This document shows positions 17,198 to 26,273 of a DNA stretch of 64,000 bases, one piece after another. Positions within the stretch are counted from its first letter, which is position 1; every line of letters begins with the position of its first letter. A program made the translations under genes and the position numbers. The DNA is from Janthinobacterium aquaticum (lineage in GTDB: Bacteria > Pseudomonadota > Gammaproteobacteria > Burkholderiales > Burkholderiaceae_D). Under the pieces are notes generated by a model that did no database searches, was not told the DNA's origin, and worked only from the letters and a program-made list of their open reading frames with translations. The stretch is from positions 62,001-126,000 of the forward strand of contig NZ_WFLK01000011.1 of the NCBI RefSeq assembly GCF_009208565.1. Direction: 5' to 3'.

Positions 17198-18669
17198 GAC
17201 TCTCCTTTCGATGCCGGCGCTATGCGGCCGAACAACCGTTGCTGCAACAACAGCAGCTCCCCTTTCAGTTCGTGCTGCAAACAGACGATGGCGCCCAGCC
17301 AGCACAGCAAGCTGGCCAGCCCCGCCGCCGCCAGCGCCAGCAGGCACCACAGCGCCGGCAGATCGGCGGGCAGCCACAGCATGGCCAGCGGCGCCGGACT
17401 GGCCAGCAGGCACACGCCGAGGCTTTTTCGCACGCTGGCCAGCGTGGCACTCGCGTCGATACCATGCACCTGACGCAGACAGCGATAGCTGAGCCAACTA
17501 CGCCACAGCAAGGCCAGCCCCGCCGCACCGGCCAACGCCATCAGGCCGAATGGCGCGGCAGCGAGCACCAGCGCCACCTTGACCAGCGCCGACCAGCCGT
17601 CGATACGGACCTGTAAGCGCAGCTGGCCGCCAGCGACCAGCAGATAGCGTCCCATGCTGAACATGCTATAGACAGCGCAAGGCAGGCACATGATGCGGAT
17701 CAAGGGTGCGCACGGCGTCCATTGGGCGCCGTACAGCAGTTTGACCAGCGGCAAAGCCAGGCAGCCCAGAAACAGGAAGAACGGCCAGGCCAGCGCCGTC
17801 ATGTAACTGATGGTGCGCAGATACAGGGCCTTGCTGTTGCCCTGCCCGCCTTCGCGTTCGCAGGCGGCAAACAGCGGAAAGATCACCGGCGAGACGGCGC
17901 TGGTAATGGCCTGGTTGAACAGATTGAGCACGCTTTGCGCCTTGCCGTACAGCGCCAGGCTTTGCAGATCGAGCAGCTTGCCGATAATCAGCTCGGGCGC
18001 GGCCACGCCGGCTTCGTCAAACAGACCGCCGCCGGTCGCCAGAGCGCCGAAGCCCAGCACCGTGCGCAGGCCTTTCAGCGAGGGCAGCCACGGCAGGCCA
18101 CGCGGACGCAGCAGCAGCCCCGTCAGCAGCGAGGCCAGGTTGCCGGCCAGCGCTGCCCATACCAGGCTCAGGGCGCCGTATCCCAGCAGCGCCAGGCCGG
18201 CCGCCACCAGCAGATTGACCACGGCGTTGCTGACATTGATGGCGAAAATGGCGCGAAACCGCAACTGCCGGCGCAATACGGCCAGCGTCAGGGAGCCGAG
18301 CGGTAACAAGACAAAATTGATCGACAGCAATTGCAGCACCTGCTGCAAACGCGCCTCCCGATACCAGACGGCCAAGGGAAAGCCCAGCAGCCAGACCAGC
18401 AGCGCCAGCGACCAGGCCACCAGCATGCTGGCCGCCAGTGCAGCGCGCAGTTTCTGGCGCTCCAGCACTTTTTCCTGGATCAGATATTGACCTACGCCAA
18501 AATCGCGCAGCACCTGGGCCAGCGACACCAGCACCGCGCCCAGCGCATACAATCCGACCTCGGCCGGTGACAGCAGCCGCGACAGCACGATGCTGCCTGT
18601 CACGCCCAACAGCAGCACCGTATACTTCTCGGCAAACGACATCAGGAACGGGGAACGCGGCGCAGCCAT
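17188..18669 (-). CDS. Wzx-type oligosaccharide flippase
   Basis: 493 residues with about 12 predicted hydrophobic segments. The N-terminal pattern FAEKYTVLLLGVTGSIVLSR and LLSPAEVGLYALGAVLVSLA is typical of the polysaccharide transporter (MOP superfamily) flippases. The protein should flip the undecaprenyl-diphosphate-linked repeat unit to the periplasm, where the Wzy-like ligase (20857-22155) could polymerise it. It lies 4 nt downstream of the GT2-GT4 fusion and overlaps the following GT4 gene by 10 nt. Confidence 0.9.
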   Translation of the reverse strand: MAAPRSPFLMSFAEKYTVLLLGVTGSIVLSRLLSPAEVGLYALGAVLVSLAQVLRDFGVGQYLIQEKVLERQKLRAALAASMLVAWSLALLVWLLGFPLAVWYREARLQQVLQLLSINFVLLPLGSLTLAVLRRQLRFRAIFAINVSNAVVNLLVAAGLALLGYGALSLVWAALAGNLASLLTGLLLRPRGLPWLPSLKGLRTVLGFGALATGGGLFDEAGVAAPELIIGKLLDLQSLALYGKAQSVLNLFNQAITSAVSPVIFPLFAACEREGGQGNSKALYLRTISYMTALAWPFFLFLGCLALPLVKLLYGAQWTPCAPLIRIMCLPCAVYSMFSMGRYLLVAGGQLRLQVRIDGWSALVKVALVLAAAPFGLMALAGAAGLALLWRSWLSYRCLRQVHGIDASATLASVRKSLGVCLLASPAPLAMLWLPADLPALWCLLALAAAGLASLLCWLGAIVCLQHELKGELLLLQQRLFGRIAPASKGESCV

Positions 18670-18673
18670 ATAG

Positions 18674-20758
18674 TTACATCAGTGAGGCATAGAACTGGCG
18701 CAGCTGGCTGGCCAGACGCGTCATGGAATAACGCTGTTCTGCCTCCGCGCGCGCCGCCAGCGCCATGCGGGCGCGCCGGGGTGCGTCGCGCAGCAGCGCC
18801 GCCACGGTGTCGCAGGCGGCCCCTTCATCGTCCACCGGCAGCAGCAGGCCGCCCTGGCTGGCGCCCAGGATATCGGCCGTGCCCGGCACATCGGTGCCCA
18901 GCGCCGGCACGCCGCAGGCCATCGCCTCGATGGTGGCAATGCCAAAGCCTTCGTTGCGACTGAGCAGCAGATGCAGGTCAAACGCCGGCATCAGCAATTC
19001 GACCTGTGCCTGGAAGCCGGCAAAGATCACGCGCTGTGCCATGCCGGCCGCTTGCACCTGTTCGTGCAACATCGCTTCCAGCGGCCCGGCGCCGGCCAGC
19101 ACCAGATAGAGATTGGGAAACTGCGGCTGCAGGCGCAGGAACAAGGCCAGCAAGGCCAGCGGACGTTTTTGCACGGCCAAGCGCGCCACCGCGCCAAGTA
19201 CCAGCGCGTCCTGCGGCAGGCCCAGCTTCACGCGCGCCTGCATGCGGCGGTCGGCCGAGACGATAAAGCGCGCCGTATCGACGCCGTTGGCAATGACCGC
19301 CAGCCGCGTGCCGGGCGCCAACAGCGGCTGGTACAGTGCCAGGAAATGCTGCAGCGCCGAGGGCGAGACGGCATAGACGCCTTTCACGGCGCGAAACGCC
19401 TGCGCCAGCAAAGGCTGCTGCCAGCGGCTGAACGGCGCAGCGGGAAAGGCGTTGTGTACGCTGATTACCACTGGTATGCGGCAGCGCTGCGCCAGCCAGA
19501 CCAGCGAGGCGCCATAGGTGGTCCAGCAGAACGCCACATGCAGCAGATCGGGCCGCAAACGGCGCAAGCGCCAGGCCCCTGTCAGCCTGGCGCGCAGCAA
19601 ATTGCAGCGGCGCCAGGCCCAGTGCTCGATAAACAGTGGCGGCTCGTAGATCTGTACGGCCAGGCCTTCGGTTCGCAGCCGCTCGCGCCAGTGTTCAAAC
19701 CCGGGAAAGCGCCGCAGCGCCAGCGTGCTGCGGTAGCCGGCGGCATCGAGCAGCTGCGCTTCCTGCGCCATGCGCAACTCCATGCCACCGAGCTCGCCCG
19801 AATAACTGCTGATCAGCACGCGCGTTTGCCGCTTGCGCTGGCCGCGCCAGGCTTCATGCAGATAGCCGCGCAGATAAGCCAATTGCCAGCGCCGCAAAAA
19901 AAACTGCTGGCGATCGCGCCGCAGCCATGCCGCCATGGCGCCGATAGCGTCGCGCAGCAGGCGCGCCAGCATCCAGCGCGGCACGCCCAGCCATTCCGGT
20001 GCGCCGCCGACGAGCTGCTGGCGGCACTGTCCGCGTCCGAACAACCAGGCCCGGCGCAGAACCCAGGCTGGCTGGACCTGCGCCGGCCGTATGATGTGCG
20101 CCACCTGGGCTGCGCGGCAAAACAATGCCCGGTGGCCGGCCTGCGCCAGCTGCAGATTGAAGCTCACTTCGCTGCCCATGGCGTAACTGGCGCCGCGCGG
20201 CCCCACGCTGTCGTCAAAGCGCCAGCCTTGCGCAAAGATGCGCCGCCGCACGGCCATATTGGCGCCCCAGACCAGCCCCGGGTAGACCGGCCCGTCGGGC
20301 AAGCTTATATCGGTCGCGCCCCAGGTGAGTCCGTGCGGCGCCAGCGCCAGCAGCCAGGGTTCAGGGGCCTGCCGCCAGGCCGGCACGATGGCACCGCCAA
20401 ACACTGCATGGCCGGGCTGGCTGCGCGCGCACGCCTCCAGCCGCAGCAGCCAGTCCGGGCGCGGCACGGCGTCGTCGTCGCTGAACACAAACAACTCGGC
20501 GCCGTCGCCGCCGGTTTGCAAGGCCAGCGCCAGCGCCCGGTTCAGCGCGGCGTTCTTGCCTGGCTGCGCCAGCAGCAGATGCTGCAATGGCAAGCGCCCG
20601 CGGAAAGCCGCGATCACCTGCGCGGTGGCGTCAGTGCTGGCGTTGTCGGCAATAATCAGGCGCCAGCCGCCATGGGGAACCTGCAAGTGCGTATAAGCGA
20701 GCAGTACCGCCGGCAAGGTGCTGGCGCCATTGCAGCTTGCCATGAGAACGGTCAACAA
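18674..20758 (-). CDS. Two-domain glycosyltransferase: GT2 fused to GT4
   Basis: 694 residues in one frame. Residues 1 to about 300 are a GT2 (GT-A) enzyme: MLTVLMASCNGASTLPAVLL, IIADNASTDATAQV and the metal-binding Asp motif VFSDDDAVPRPDW, then GANMAVRR and GSEVSFNLQLAQAG. From about residue 315 (TRVLISSYSGELGGMELRMA) a complete GT4 (GT-B) enzyme follows, with LGAVARLAVQKRPLALLALF and SRNEGFGIATIEAMACGVPA. The two domains probably add successive sugars. It is the first gene of the minus-strand block and diverges from the O-ligase gene. Confidence 0.88.
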   Translation of the reverse strand: MLTVLMASCNGASTLPAVLLAYTHLQVPHGGWRLIIADNASTDATAQVIAAFRGRLPLQHLLLAQPGKNAALNRALALALQTGGDGAELFVFSDDDAVPRPDWLLRLEACARSQPGHAVFGGAIVPAWRQAPEPWLLALAPHGLTWGATDISLPDGPVYPGLVWGANMAVRRRIFAQGWRFDDSVGPRGASYAMGSEVSFNLQLAQAGHRALFCRAAQVAHIIRPAQVQPAWVLRRAWLFGRGQCRQQLVGGAPEWLGVPRWMLARLLRDAIGAMAAWLRRDRQQFFLRRWQLAYLRGYLHEAWRGQRKRQTRVLISSYSGELGGMELRMAQEAQLLDAAGYRSTLALRRFPGFEHWRERLRTEGLAVQIYEPPLFIEHWAWRRCNLLRARLTGAWRLRRLRPDLLHVAFCWTTYGASLVWLAQRCRIPVVISVHNAFPAAPFSRWQQPLLAQAFRAVKGVYAVSPSALQHFLALYQPLLAPGTRLAVIANGVDTARFIVSADRRMQARVKLGLPQDALVLGAVARLAVQKRPLALLALFLRLQPQFPNLYLVLAGAGPLEAMLHEQVQAAGMAQRVIFAGFQAQVELLMPAFDLHLLLSRNEGFGIATIEAMACGVPALGTDVPGTADILGASQGGLLLPVDDEGAACDTVAALLRDAPRRARMALAARAEAEQRYSMTRLASQLRQFYASLM

Positions 20759-20856
20759 GCGCGCCTCTCCTGTGTTTTATCATCGAACGATAGGGCCAGC
20801 GTCCAGTCTAGCGGGACGAGCCACCAGGATTTTGAGCGGAATCAACCGAAGCGGCC
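20759..20856. promoter_or_regulatory. Divergent promoter region between the GT2-GT4 fusion and the O-ligase
   Basis: This 98-nt intergenic region separates divergently transcribed genes and must hold promoters for both blocks. I looked for a sigma-54 signature (GG-N10-GC type) because the locus encodes the sigma-54 activator PrsR and saw none that is convincing. No clear sigma-70 boxes either. Confidence 0.4.
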
Positions 20857-22155
20857 ATGCGTGACATACTGATTACCCTGATCATTTTCGGCTCGCTGCC
20901 CTTTATCCTGAAGGAGCCTGCCATCGGCGCGCTGATGTGGGTCTGGGTCAGCGTAATGAACCCGCATACGCAAGGCTGGGGCTTTGCCACGCAACTGCCG
21001 TTCGCCTACATCATTGCGCTGGCCACGATGTTGAGCATGCTGATGTCGCGCGGCCCCAGGAATCTGCCGCTTACGCCGGTCAGCCTGTTGCTGCTGCTGT
21101 TCGTGCTGTGGATGAATATCACCACCCCGTTTGCGCTGCTGCCGGGGCCGTCCTGGATACAGTGGCAAAAAGTCATGAAGATCATGCTGATGAGCTTTGT
21201 GGTCATGATGCTGATCCGCAGCCAGCGCGATATTGTGCGCCTGGTATGGGTGCTGGTCGCCTCGATCGGCTATTACGGCGTCAAGGGCGGCGTGTTTACC
21301 ATCCGCAGCGGCGGCACCGAGCGCGTCTGGGGCCCGACTGCCACGTTTATCGGCGACAACAATGCGCTGGCGCTGGCCCTGATCATCACCATTCCGCTGA
21401 TGTATTACTTGCAGCAGGGTAGCGACAAGCGCTGGCTGCGCCACGGCCTGACCTGCGCGATGGTGTTGAGCGCCCTGGCCGCGCTGGGCTCCTACTCGCG
21501 CGGCGCCCTGCTGGCGATCGCCGCCATGGGGCTTTTCATGTGGATCAAAAGCGGTCGCAAGGTCGTGCTGGGGTCTCTGCTGTGTCTGCTGGCACCGCTG
21601 CTGCTGGCTTTTATGCCGGAACGCTGGGGCGAGCGCATGGATACCATCCACAGCTACCAGGACGACAGCTCGGCCCAGGGCCGTCTCAATGCCTGGCGCA
21701 TGGCCTATAACCTGGCCTGCAACCGTTTTATCGGCGGCGGCTTCGAAGTGTCCGATGGAGCCATCTTTGCCCAGTACGCGCCCAACCCGCTGGCCGTGCA
21801 CGCCGCGCACAGCATTTATTTCCAGGCCCTGGGTGAGCACGGCTTTGTCGGCCTGGCCATCTATCTGGCGCTGGGCCTGGCCACCTGGCGCACCGCCAGC
21901 GCGATTATCCGCCTGGCGCGCGGGCGGGCCGAGCTGCGCTGGGCGCTGGAATTGGCCACCATGAGCCAGGCCAGCATGGTCGGCTTTGCCGTTGGTGGCG
22001 CCTTTTTAAGCCTGCTGTATTTCGATATGCCCTACTACCTGATGGCGGCGCTGATCGCTACCCGTATCCTGGTCGAGCAACATGTGCGGAAAACTCAACC
22101 ACAAACCCCGGCGGCGCGCATCAGGCAACCGCCATCGGCACGGCACCTGCAATGA
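20857..22155 (+). CDS. Wzy-like putative O-glycosylation ligase, exosortase A-associated
   Basis: 432-residue polytopic protein of the O-antigen ligase/polymerase superfamily. The family-typical start is MRDILITLIIFGSLPFILK, with WGFATQLPFAYIIALAT next. The periplasmic loop carries GPTATFIGDNNALALALI and the ligase core has SYSRGALLAIAAMGLFMWIK and HSIYFQALGEHGFVGL, with the conserved His and Glu. Members (TIGR03097-like) occur next to exosortase A and are thought either to polymerise the repeat unit or to transfer glycan to exported protein. The gene overlaps the following deacetylase by 4 nt (ATGA). Confidence 0.9.
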   Translation: MRDILITLIIFGSLPFILKEPAIGALMWVWVSVMNPHTQGWGFATQLPFAYIIALATMLSMLMSRGPRNLPLTPVSLLLLLFVLWMNITTPFALLPGPSWIQWQKVMKIMLMSFVVMMLIRSQRDIVRLVWVLVASIGYYGVKGGVFTIRSGGTERVWGPTATFIGDNNALALALIITIPLMYYLQQGSDKRWLRHGLTCAMVLSALAALGSYSRGALLAIAAMGLFMWIKSGRKVVLGSLLCLLAPLLLAFMPERWGERMDTIHSYQDDSSAQGRLNAWRMAYNLACNRFIGGGFEVSDGAIFAQYAPNPLAVHAAHSIYFQALGEHGFVGLAIYLALGLATWRTASAIIRLARGRAELRWALELATMSQASMVGFAVGGAFLSLLYFDMPYYLMAALIATRILVEQHVRKTQPQTPAARIRQPPSARHLQ

Positions 22156-23087
22156 AGCCCGCCGTCGCCTCCAGCTTGTCCATCCTGATCTACCACCGTG
22201 TGCTGGCGCGGCCCGACCCGCTGTTTCCCGGCGAAGTCGACGCGCGGCGCTTTGCGCAACACCTGCGCCTGCTCAAGCGCTTTTATACGGTATTACCATT
22301 ATCACATGCCGTGCAAGGCTTGCAGGACGGCAGCCTGCCGCCACGCGCAGCCTGCATCAGTTTTGACGACGGCTATGCCGACAATGCGCAGCTGGCTTTG
22401 CCGCTATTGCAACAATATGGCCTGCATGCAACCTTTTTTATTGCCTCGGACTACCTCGATGGCGGGCAAATGTGGAACGACCGGTTGATCGACTGCGTAC
22501 GCCAGGCCAGCGGTGACGCGATCGATCTGCGGCGCCTCAATCCTGAGCTGAACTTGGACTTGGGCAGGCTGCCAATTGCCAGCCTGGCACAGCGCCGCGC
22601 CGCCATCGGCAAGCTGCTGAGCCAACTCAAGTACCTGCCATTCGGGCAGCGCCAGCACCTGGCCGATGCCATCGCCAGATTGATACCGGTCAGGCCGGAT
22701 CACAGCGCCTTGATGCTGAGCACGGCGCAATTGCGCCAGTTGCAGCACGCGGGCATGGCTATCGGTGCGCATACGGCCCGCCATCCGATTCTGGCGAACC
22801 TGTCCGACGATGCGGCAGCGCAGGAAATCGTCCAGGGCCGCAGCGCGCTGGAGCAGTTGCTGCAGGCACCGGTCGACCTGTTTGCTTATCCAAATGGCAA
22901 ATTTGGCCAGGATTATGGCGCGCGCGACGCGGCGCTGGTGCGCACGCTGGGATTCAAGGCAGCGCTGGCTACCGATCCTGGTGCGGCCAGGCCGGGCGAC
23001 GACCCGTACCGCCTGCCGCGCTTTACGCCGTGGCGCCCAGGCGCACCTGGCTTTCTGTGGCAGCTGTGGCAGAACCGGCGCCGCTGA
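22152..23087 (+). CDS. Second polysaccharide deacetylase (CE4 family)
   Basis: 311-residue NodB-homology protein. It shows SILIYHRVLARPDPLFPGEV at the N-terminus, the metal-binding Asp-Asp in CISFDDGYADNAQLALPLL, HATFFIASDYLDGGQMWNDR, and the His motif GMAIGAHTARHPILANL. DLFAYPNGK follows as in the PgdA/ExsB-like group. It differs from the deacetylase at 295-1158 in lacking the DUF3473-type C-terminus. It could deacetylate a sugar of the same polymer. Its last 65 nt overlap the 3' end of the convergent amidotransferase-like gene. Confidence 0.9.
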   Translation: MKPAVASSLSILIYHRVLARPDPLFPGEVDARRFAQHLRLLKRFYTVLPLSHAVQGLQDGSLPPRAACISFDDGYADNAQLALPLLQQYGLHATFFIASDYLDGGQMWNDRLIDCVRQASGDAIDLRRLNPELNLDLGRLPIASLAQRRAAIGKLLSQLKYLPFGQRQHLADAIARLIPVRPDHSALMLSTAQLRQLQHAGMAIGAHTARHPILANLSDDAAAQEIVQGRSALEQLLQAPVDLFAYPNGKFGQDYGARDAALVRTLGFKAALATDPGAARPGDDPYRLPRFTPWRPGAPGFLWQLWQNRRR

Positions 23088-24999
23088 TGTTGCCGTCGAT
23101 GGTGCCGCTGACATCTACCGTGCGCACGGTGCCTGCCATCGGTGCAGGATGCGCCTGCAGCCATTGTTCGAGCATCATCAAGATCCACACCATGGTGCCG
23201 TGGTAGGCCGGATGCTCGCGCAGCAGTGGCCCCTGCAGCATCTCGATAAAGTCCGCGCGCACGATGCCGCGCCGGCGCAACGCACTCAGGCTGTCAAAGG
23301 CAAACGCACGCAAGGGAGCATGCTGCGTCAGCCACAGCCCGAACGGCAGGCCAAAGCCATGCTTTTGCTTGCGCACGATCGCCGGCGGCAAGACGCCAAG
23401 CAGCGCGCGCTTGAAAAACGGCCGCAACTGGCGGCCATGCAATTTGTCGCGCGGCGACAGGCAGGCGGCAAACGCCATGAGCTCATCGTCAAGCATGGGA
23501 AAGGCCGCCTCCACGCCGGCCAGCTCGCACGCCTGGCGCACCTTGGGCAAGTCGTTGTCGGCCAGTGTAAAGCGCATGTCGAGCGCCAGCAGCGCATTGA
23601 TCTGGCTCAGTTGCCCTGGCTGCCTTTCCGGCCGCTGCCACCAGGCGCCGGACAGGCTGGCCAGCGCCCCGTCCGGATCGATACTGGCCAGAAAAGCCGG
23701 ATCGAGCACCGTGCGCGGCCCATGGTGCAGCAGCAGGTTATGGCTTTCCAGCCGCCTTGGCAAAGGCGTGGTAGCCAGTTCGATATAACGGCGCGCCTTG
23801 GCGAACAGTCGCCAGGGTCCGGCAAAACCGCGGCAAAAGCGCTGCTGAAACAGCAATGGCTCGATGCAACCCTGGCGCAGCAGCGCCGGCACACGCTCGT
23901 ACAGCGACAGCAAGGCCTGGTGCGCATAGCGCGTGTTGCCGCCAAACAGTTCATCGCCGCCATCGCCGCCGAGCATGCGCGTCACGCCGTCTTCGCTTGC
24001 CATGCGCGCGCAATAATAGGCCGCCACGGCCGAAGCGTTGCCGAACGGCTGGTCAAAAGCGGCCGCCATGGCCGGTATCGCCGCCAGCACATCGCCGGGC
24101 GTCACATAGTATTCATGGTGAACACTGCCGACATGGCGTGCTGCCAGGCGCGCATAAGCCATCTCGTCGTAGCCGGGCGCATCGAAACCGATCGAGTAGC
24201 TGCGCGCCGGCTGGCCGCTTGCCTGGCGCACCATGGCGGCAATGGTGGTGCTGTCGGTGCCGCCGCTGAGAAATACGCCGCAGGGCGCGGGATCATTACC
24301 CAGGCTGCGCTCGACCGCCTGGCGCAGCAGGCGCAAGAAGCTCTGCTGCCGGCTGGCAAACGAGTCGCTCTGATGCTCCTGGAAGCGCAAGGCCCAGTAG
24401 CTGCCGATGCAGACGTTGCCATCGCGGCAATGCAAATATTGCCCCGGTAGCAGGCGCTGCCAGCCACGGTAGATGCTGGCAGGCGCCGGCACCATATGGA
24501 AAAACAGGTAGCTGTACAGGGCCTGCGGCTCGATTACGGCGTGGACCTCGCTCTGGGCCAGCAAGGCTTCAGGCGAGGAGGCAAAATACAGCGCCGGCCC
24601 CTGTCGTACATGGTGCAGCGGCAGGCTGCCGGCCCGGTCAACGGCCAGCAGCGCTTCGCCGGCCGTACTGTCGAGAATGGCCAGCGCAAACGACCCGGAC
24701 AATGCCTGGCAGGCCTGTGGCCCGCGCGCGCGCCACAGCAGGGCCAGACGCTGCGCCACGCCCTGGTCGTCCTCCTGTTCCGTGCAGCCCTCGATACGGG
24801 GATGGCCCCATAACGCCACCAGCAAGCCGTCGTGCCGGTAAATATGGTGCACGCCGCCCGCCTGCGCTACCGCCACCGCGCAGCCATCGGCCAACAGCAG
24901 TTGCACTGGAGCCCGGTCAAAGCGCGACAGCAGCGCGACCATGGCCGACAGCGCAGCCTGGTCGTGATCGCTGCCCCACCAGCCGCACAGGCCGCTCAC
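23023..24999 (-). CDS. Asparagine-synthase-like protein with a degenerate glutaminase domain
   Basis: 658 residues from a GTG at 24999 that overlaps the decarboxylase stop (GTGA). The C-terminal synthetase half is intact: PP-loop VFLSGGTDSTTIAAMV, MLGGDGGDELFGGNTRY and VRKQKHGFGLPFGLWL. In the N-terminal half the start reads (V/M)SGLCGWWG, so the Cys is residue 5 rather than residue 2, and I see no equivalents of the HRRLS, NGEIYN or SDTEV motifs of the XrtA amidotransferase at 6238. It may use free ammonia, need a propeptide cleavage, or couple another amine, as beta-lactam synthetase-like enzymes do. The decarboxylase next to it could supply an amine. Family firm; reaction inferred. Confidence 0.85.
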   Translation of the reverse strand: MSGLCGWWGSDHDQAALSAMVALLSRFDRAPVQLLLADGCAVAVAQAGGVHHIYRHDGLLVALWGHPRIEGCTEQEDDQGVAQRLALLWRARGPQACQALSGSFALAILDSTAGEALLAVDRAGSLPLHHVRQGPALYFASSPEALLAQSEVHAVIEPQALYSYLFFHMVPAPASIYRGWQRLLPGQYLHCRDGNVCIGSYWALRFQEHQSDSFASRQQSFLRLLRQAVERSLGNDPAPCGVFLSGGTDSTTIAAMVRQASGQPARSYSIGFDAPGYDEMAYARLAARHVGSVHHEYYVTPGDVLAAIPAMAAAFDQPFGNASAVAAYYCARMASEDGVTRMLGGDGGDELFGGNTRYAHQALLSLYERVPALLRQGCIEPLLFQQRFCRGFAGPWRLFAKARRYIELATTPLPRRLESHNLLLHHGPRTVLDPAFLASIDPDGALASLSGAWWQRPERQPGQLSQINALLALDMRFTLADNDLPKVRQACELAGVEAAFPMLDDELMAFAACLSPRDKLHGRQLRPFFKRALLGVLPPAIVRKQKHGFGLPFGLWLTQHAPLRAFAFDSLSALRRRGIVRADFIEMLQGPLLREHPAYHGTMVWILMMLEQWLQAHPAPMAGTVRTVDVSGTIDGNISGAGSATAATESQVRLGATA

Positions 25000-26273
25000 A
25001 GCAGCACCTCGGCAGGCAGTGGATGGCCGAGAAACGCGGTCGGACTGGCGCTCAGGCCGTAGGCGCCCGACTGCAGCACCACCACCAGGTCGCCTGCCTG
25101 CGCCCGCGCCAGCATCATCTGGTCGGCCAGCAGGTCCAGCGGCGTGCACAGCGGACCGACCACGGAGGCGATTTCGCGTTCGCCATGCATGCGGTTGCCG
25201 ATTATCACCGGATAATTCTTGCGCACGCGCTGGCCGAAATTGCCGGACGCCGCCAGGTGATGGTGCAGGCCGCCGTCAGTAATCAGGAATACCTGTCCAT
25301 GCGACAGCTTGCGCTCGAGCACGCGGCAGACATAAATACCGGCCTCGGCCACCAGATAGCGGCCCAGTTCGAGCTGCAGCCGCGCGCCGGGCGCAGCCAG
25401 CGCCAGGCGGCCCAGCTGGCGTTGCAGGCTGTCGGCCAAAGGCGCCAGCGCCAGCGGCTGCTCGCCTGGAAAATACGGTACGCCCAGGCCGCCGCCGATA
25501 TTGAGCGAGCGCAGGGGCGCCGGCGCCACCTCGGCCAGGCGCAAGGCCAGCGTCATGCAGCTTTCCTGCGTTTCGGCCAGGGCGCTGGCCGACAGGTTTT
25601 GCGAACCGGCAAACAGATGCAGGCCCTCGAACGCCAGCCCCAATTGCCCGATGCGCGCCAGCAGCGCCGGCGCCTGCTGCGCGTCCACGCCGAACGGCTG
25701 GGCGCCGCCGCCCATGCGCATGCCAGCCCGGCGCAGCGCGAAATCGGGATTGATGCGCAGCGCCACCCGTGCCGGCAGGCCCTGGCGTTCGCAAGCTTGC
25801 GCCAGCTGTTCGAGTTGGTTGCCGGACTCTACACTGACCAGCACGCCGGCGGCCACTGCCTGCGCCAGCTCAGCGGCGCGCTTGCCCGGGCCGGCAAAAC
25901 TGATCTGCTGGGGCGCCATGCCGGTATCGAGCGCAACGGCCATCTCGCCGGCCGAAGCGACATCGAGTCCATCGGCCAGTCCGGCCAGGCACTGCACCAC
26001 GGCCGGCATGGGGTTGGCCTTGATGGCATAGTGGACCTGTACGCCAGCGGGCAGCGCCGCGCGCAACTGCGCCACCCGCGCAGCGATCCGCGCGCGGTCA
26101 TAGGCGTAGAACGGCGTGCCGCCTACGCGCGCCGCCAGCCGGTCCAGGCGCATGCCGCCAAACAGCAGCATCGCGCCATCGCAGGCGCAGTCGGCCAGCG
26201 CAGCATGGACAGGCGCAGAAGCAGGCTTGGTTGGCGCAGGAGCGGCATGCACGCTGGCGTCGGGCGCGTTCAT
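24996..26273 (-). CDS. PLP-dependent decarboxylase, exosortase A-associated
   Basis: 425 residues of the alanine-racemase-fold (LysA/ornithine decarboxylase) group. The Schiff-base lysine is Lys85 in VHYAIKANPMP, followed by DVASAGEMAVAL. GGGLGVPYFPGE is the phosphate-binding Gly cluster and SVVGPLCTPLDLLA corresponds to the C-terminal active-site Cys region. The family (TIGR03099-like) is restricted to exosortase A loci. It would decarboxylate a basic or diamino acid to an amine; the substrate has not been established to my knowledge. It is coupled to both neighbours by 4-nt overlaps. Confidence 0.9.
   Translation of the reverse strand: MNAPDASVHAAPAPTKPASAPVHAALADCACDGAMLLFGGMRLDRLAARVGGTPFYAYDRARIAARVAQLRAALPAGVQVHYAIKANPMPAVVQCLAGLADGLDVASAGEMAVALDTGMAPQQISFAGPGKRAAELAQAVAAGVLVSVESGNQLEQLAQACERQGLPARVALRINPDFALRRAGMRMGGGAQPFGVDAQQAPALLARIGQLGLAFEGLHLFAGSQNLSASALAETQESCMTLALRLAEVAPAPLRSLNIGGGLGVPYFPGEQPLALAPLADSLQRQLGRLALAAPGARLQLELGRYLVAEAGIYVCRVLERKLSHGQVFLITDGGLHHHLAASGNFGQRVRKNYPVIIGNRMHGEREIASVVGPLCTPLDLLADQMMLARAQAGDLVVVLQSGAYGLSASPTAFLGHPLPAEVLL

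Noticed and set aside
20759-20856. Sigma-54 promoter controlled by PrsR
   Set aside because: No GG-N10-GC signature on either strand in this region.
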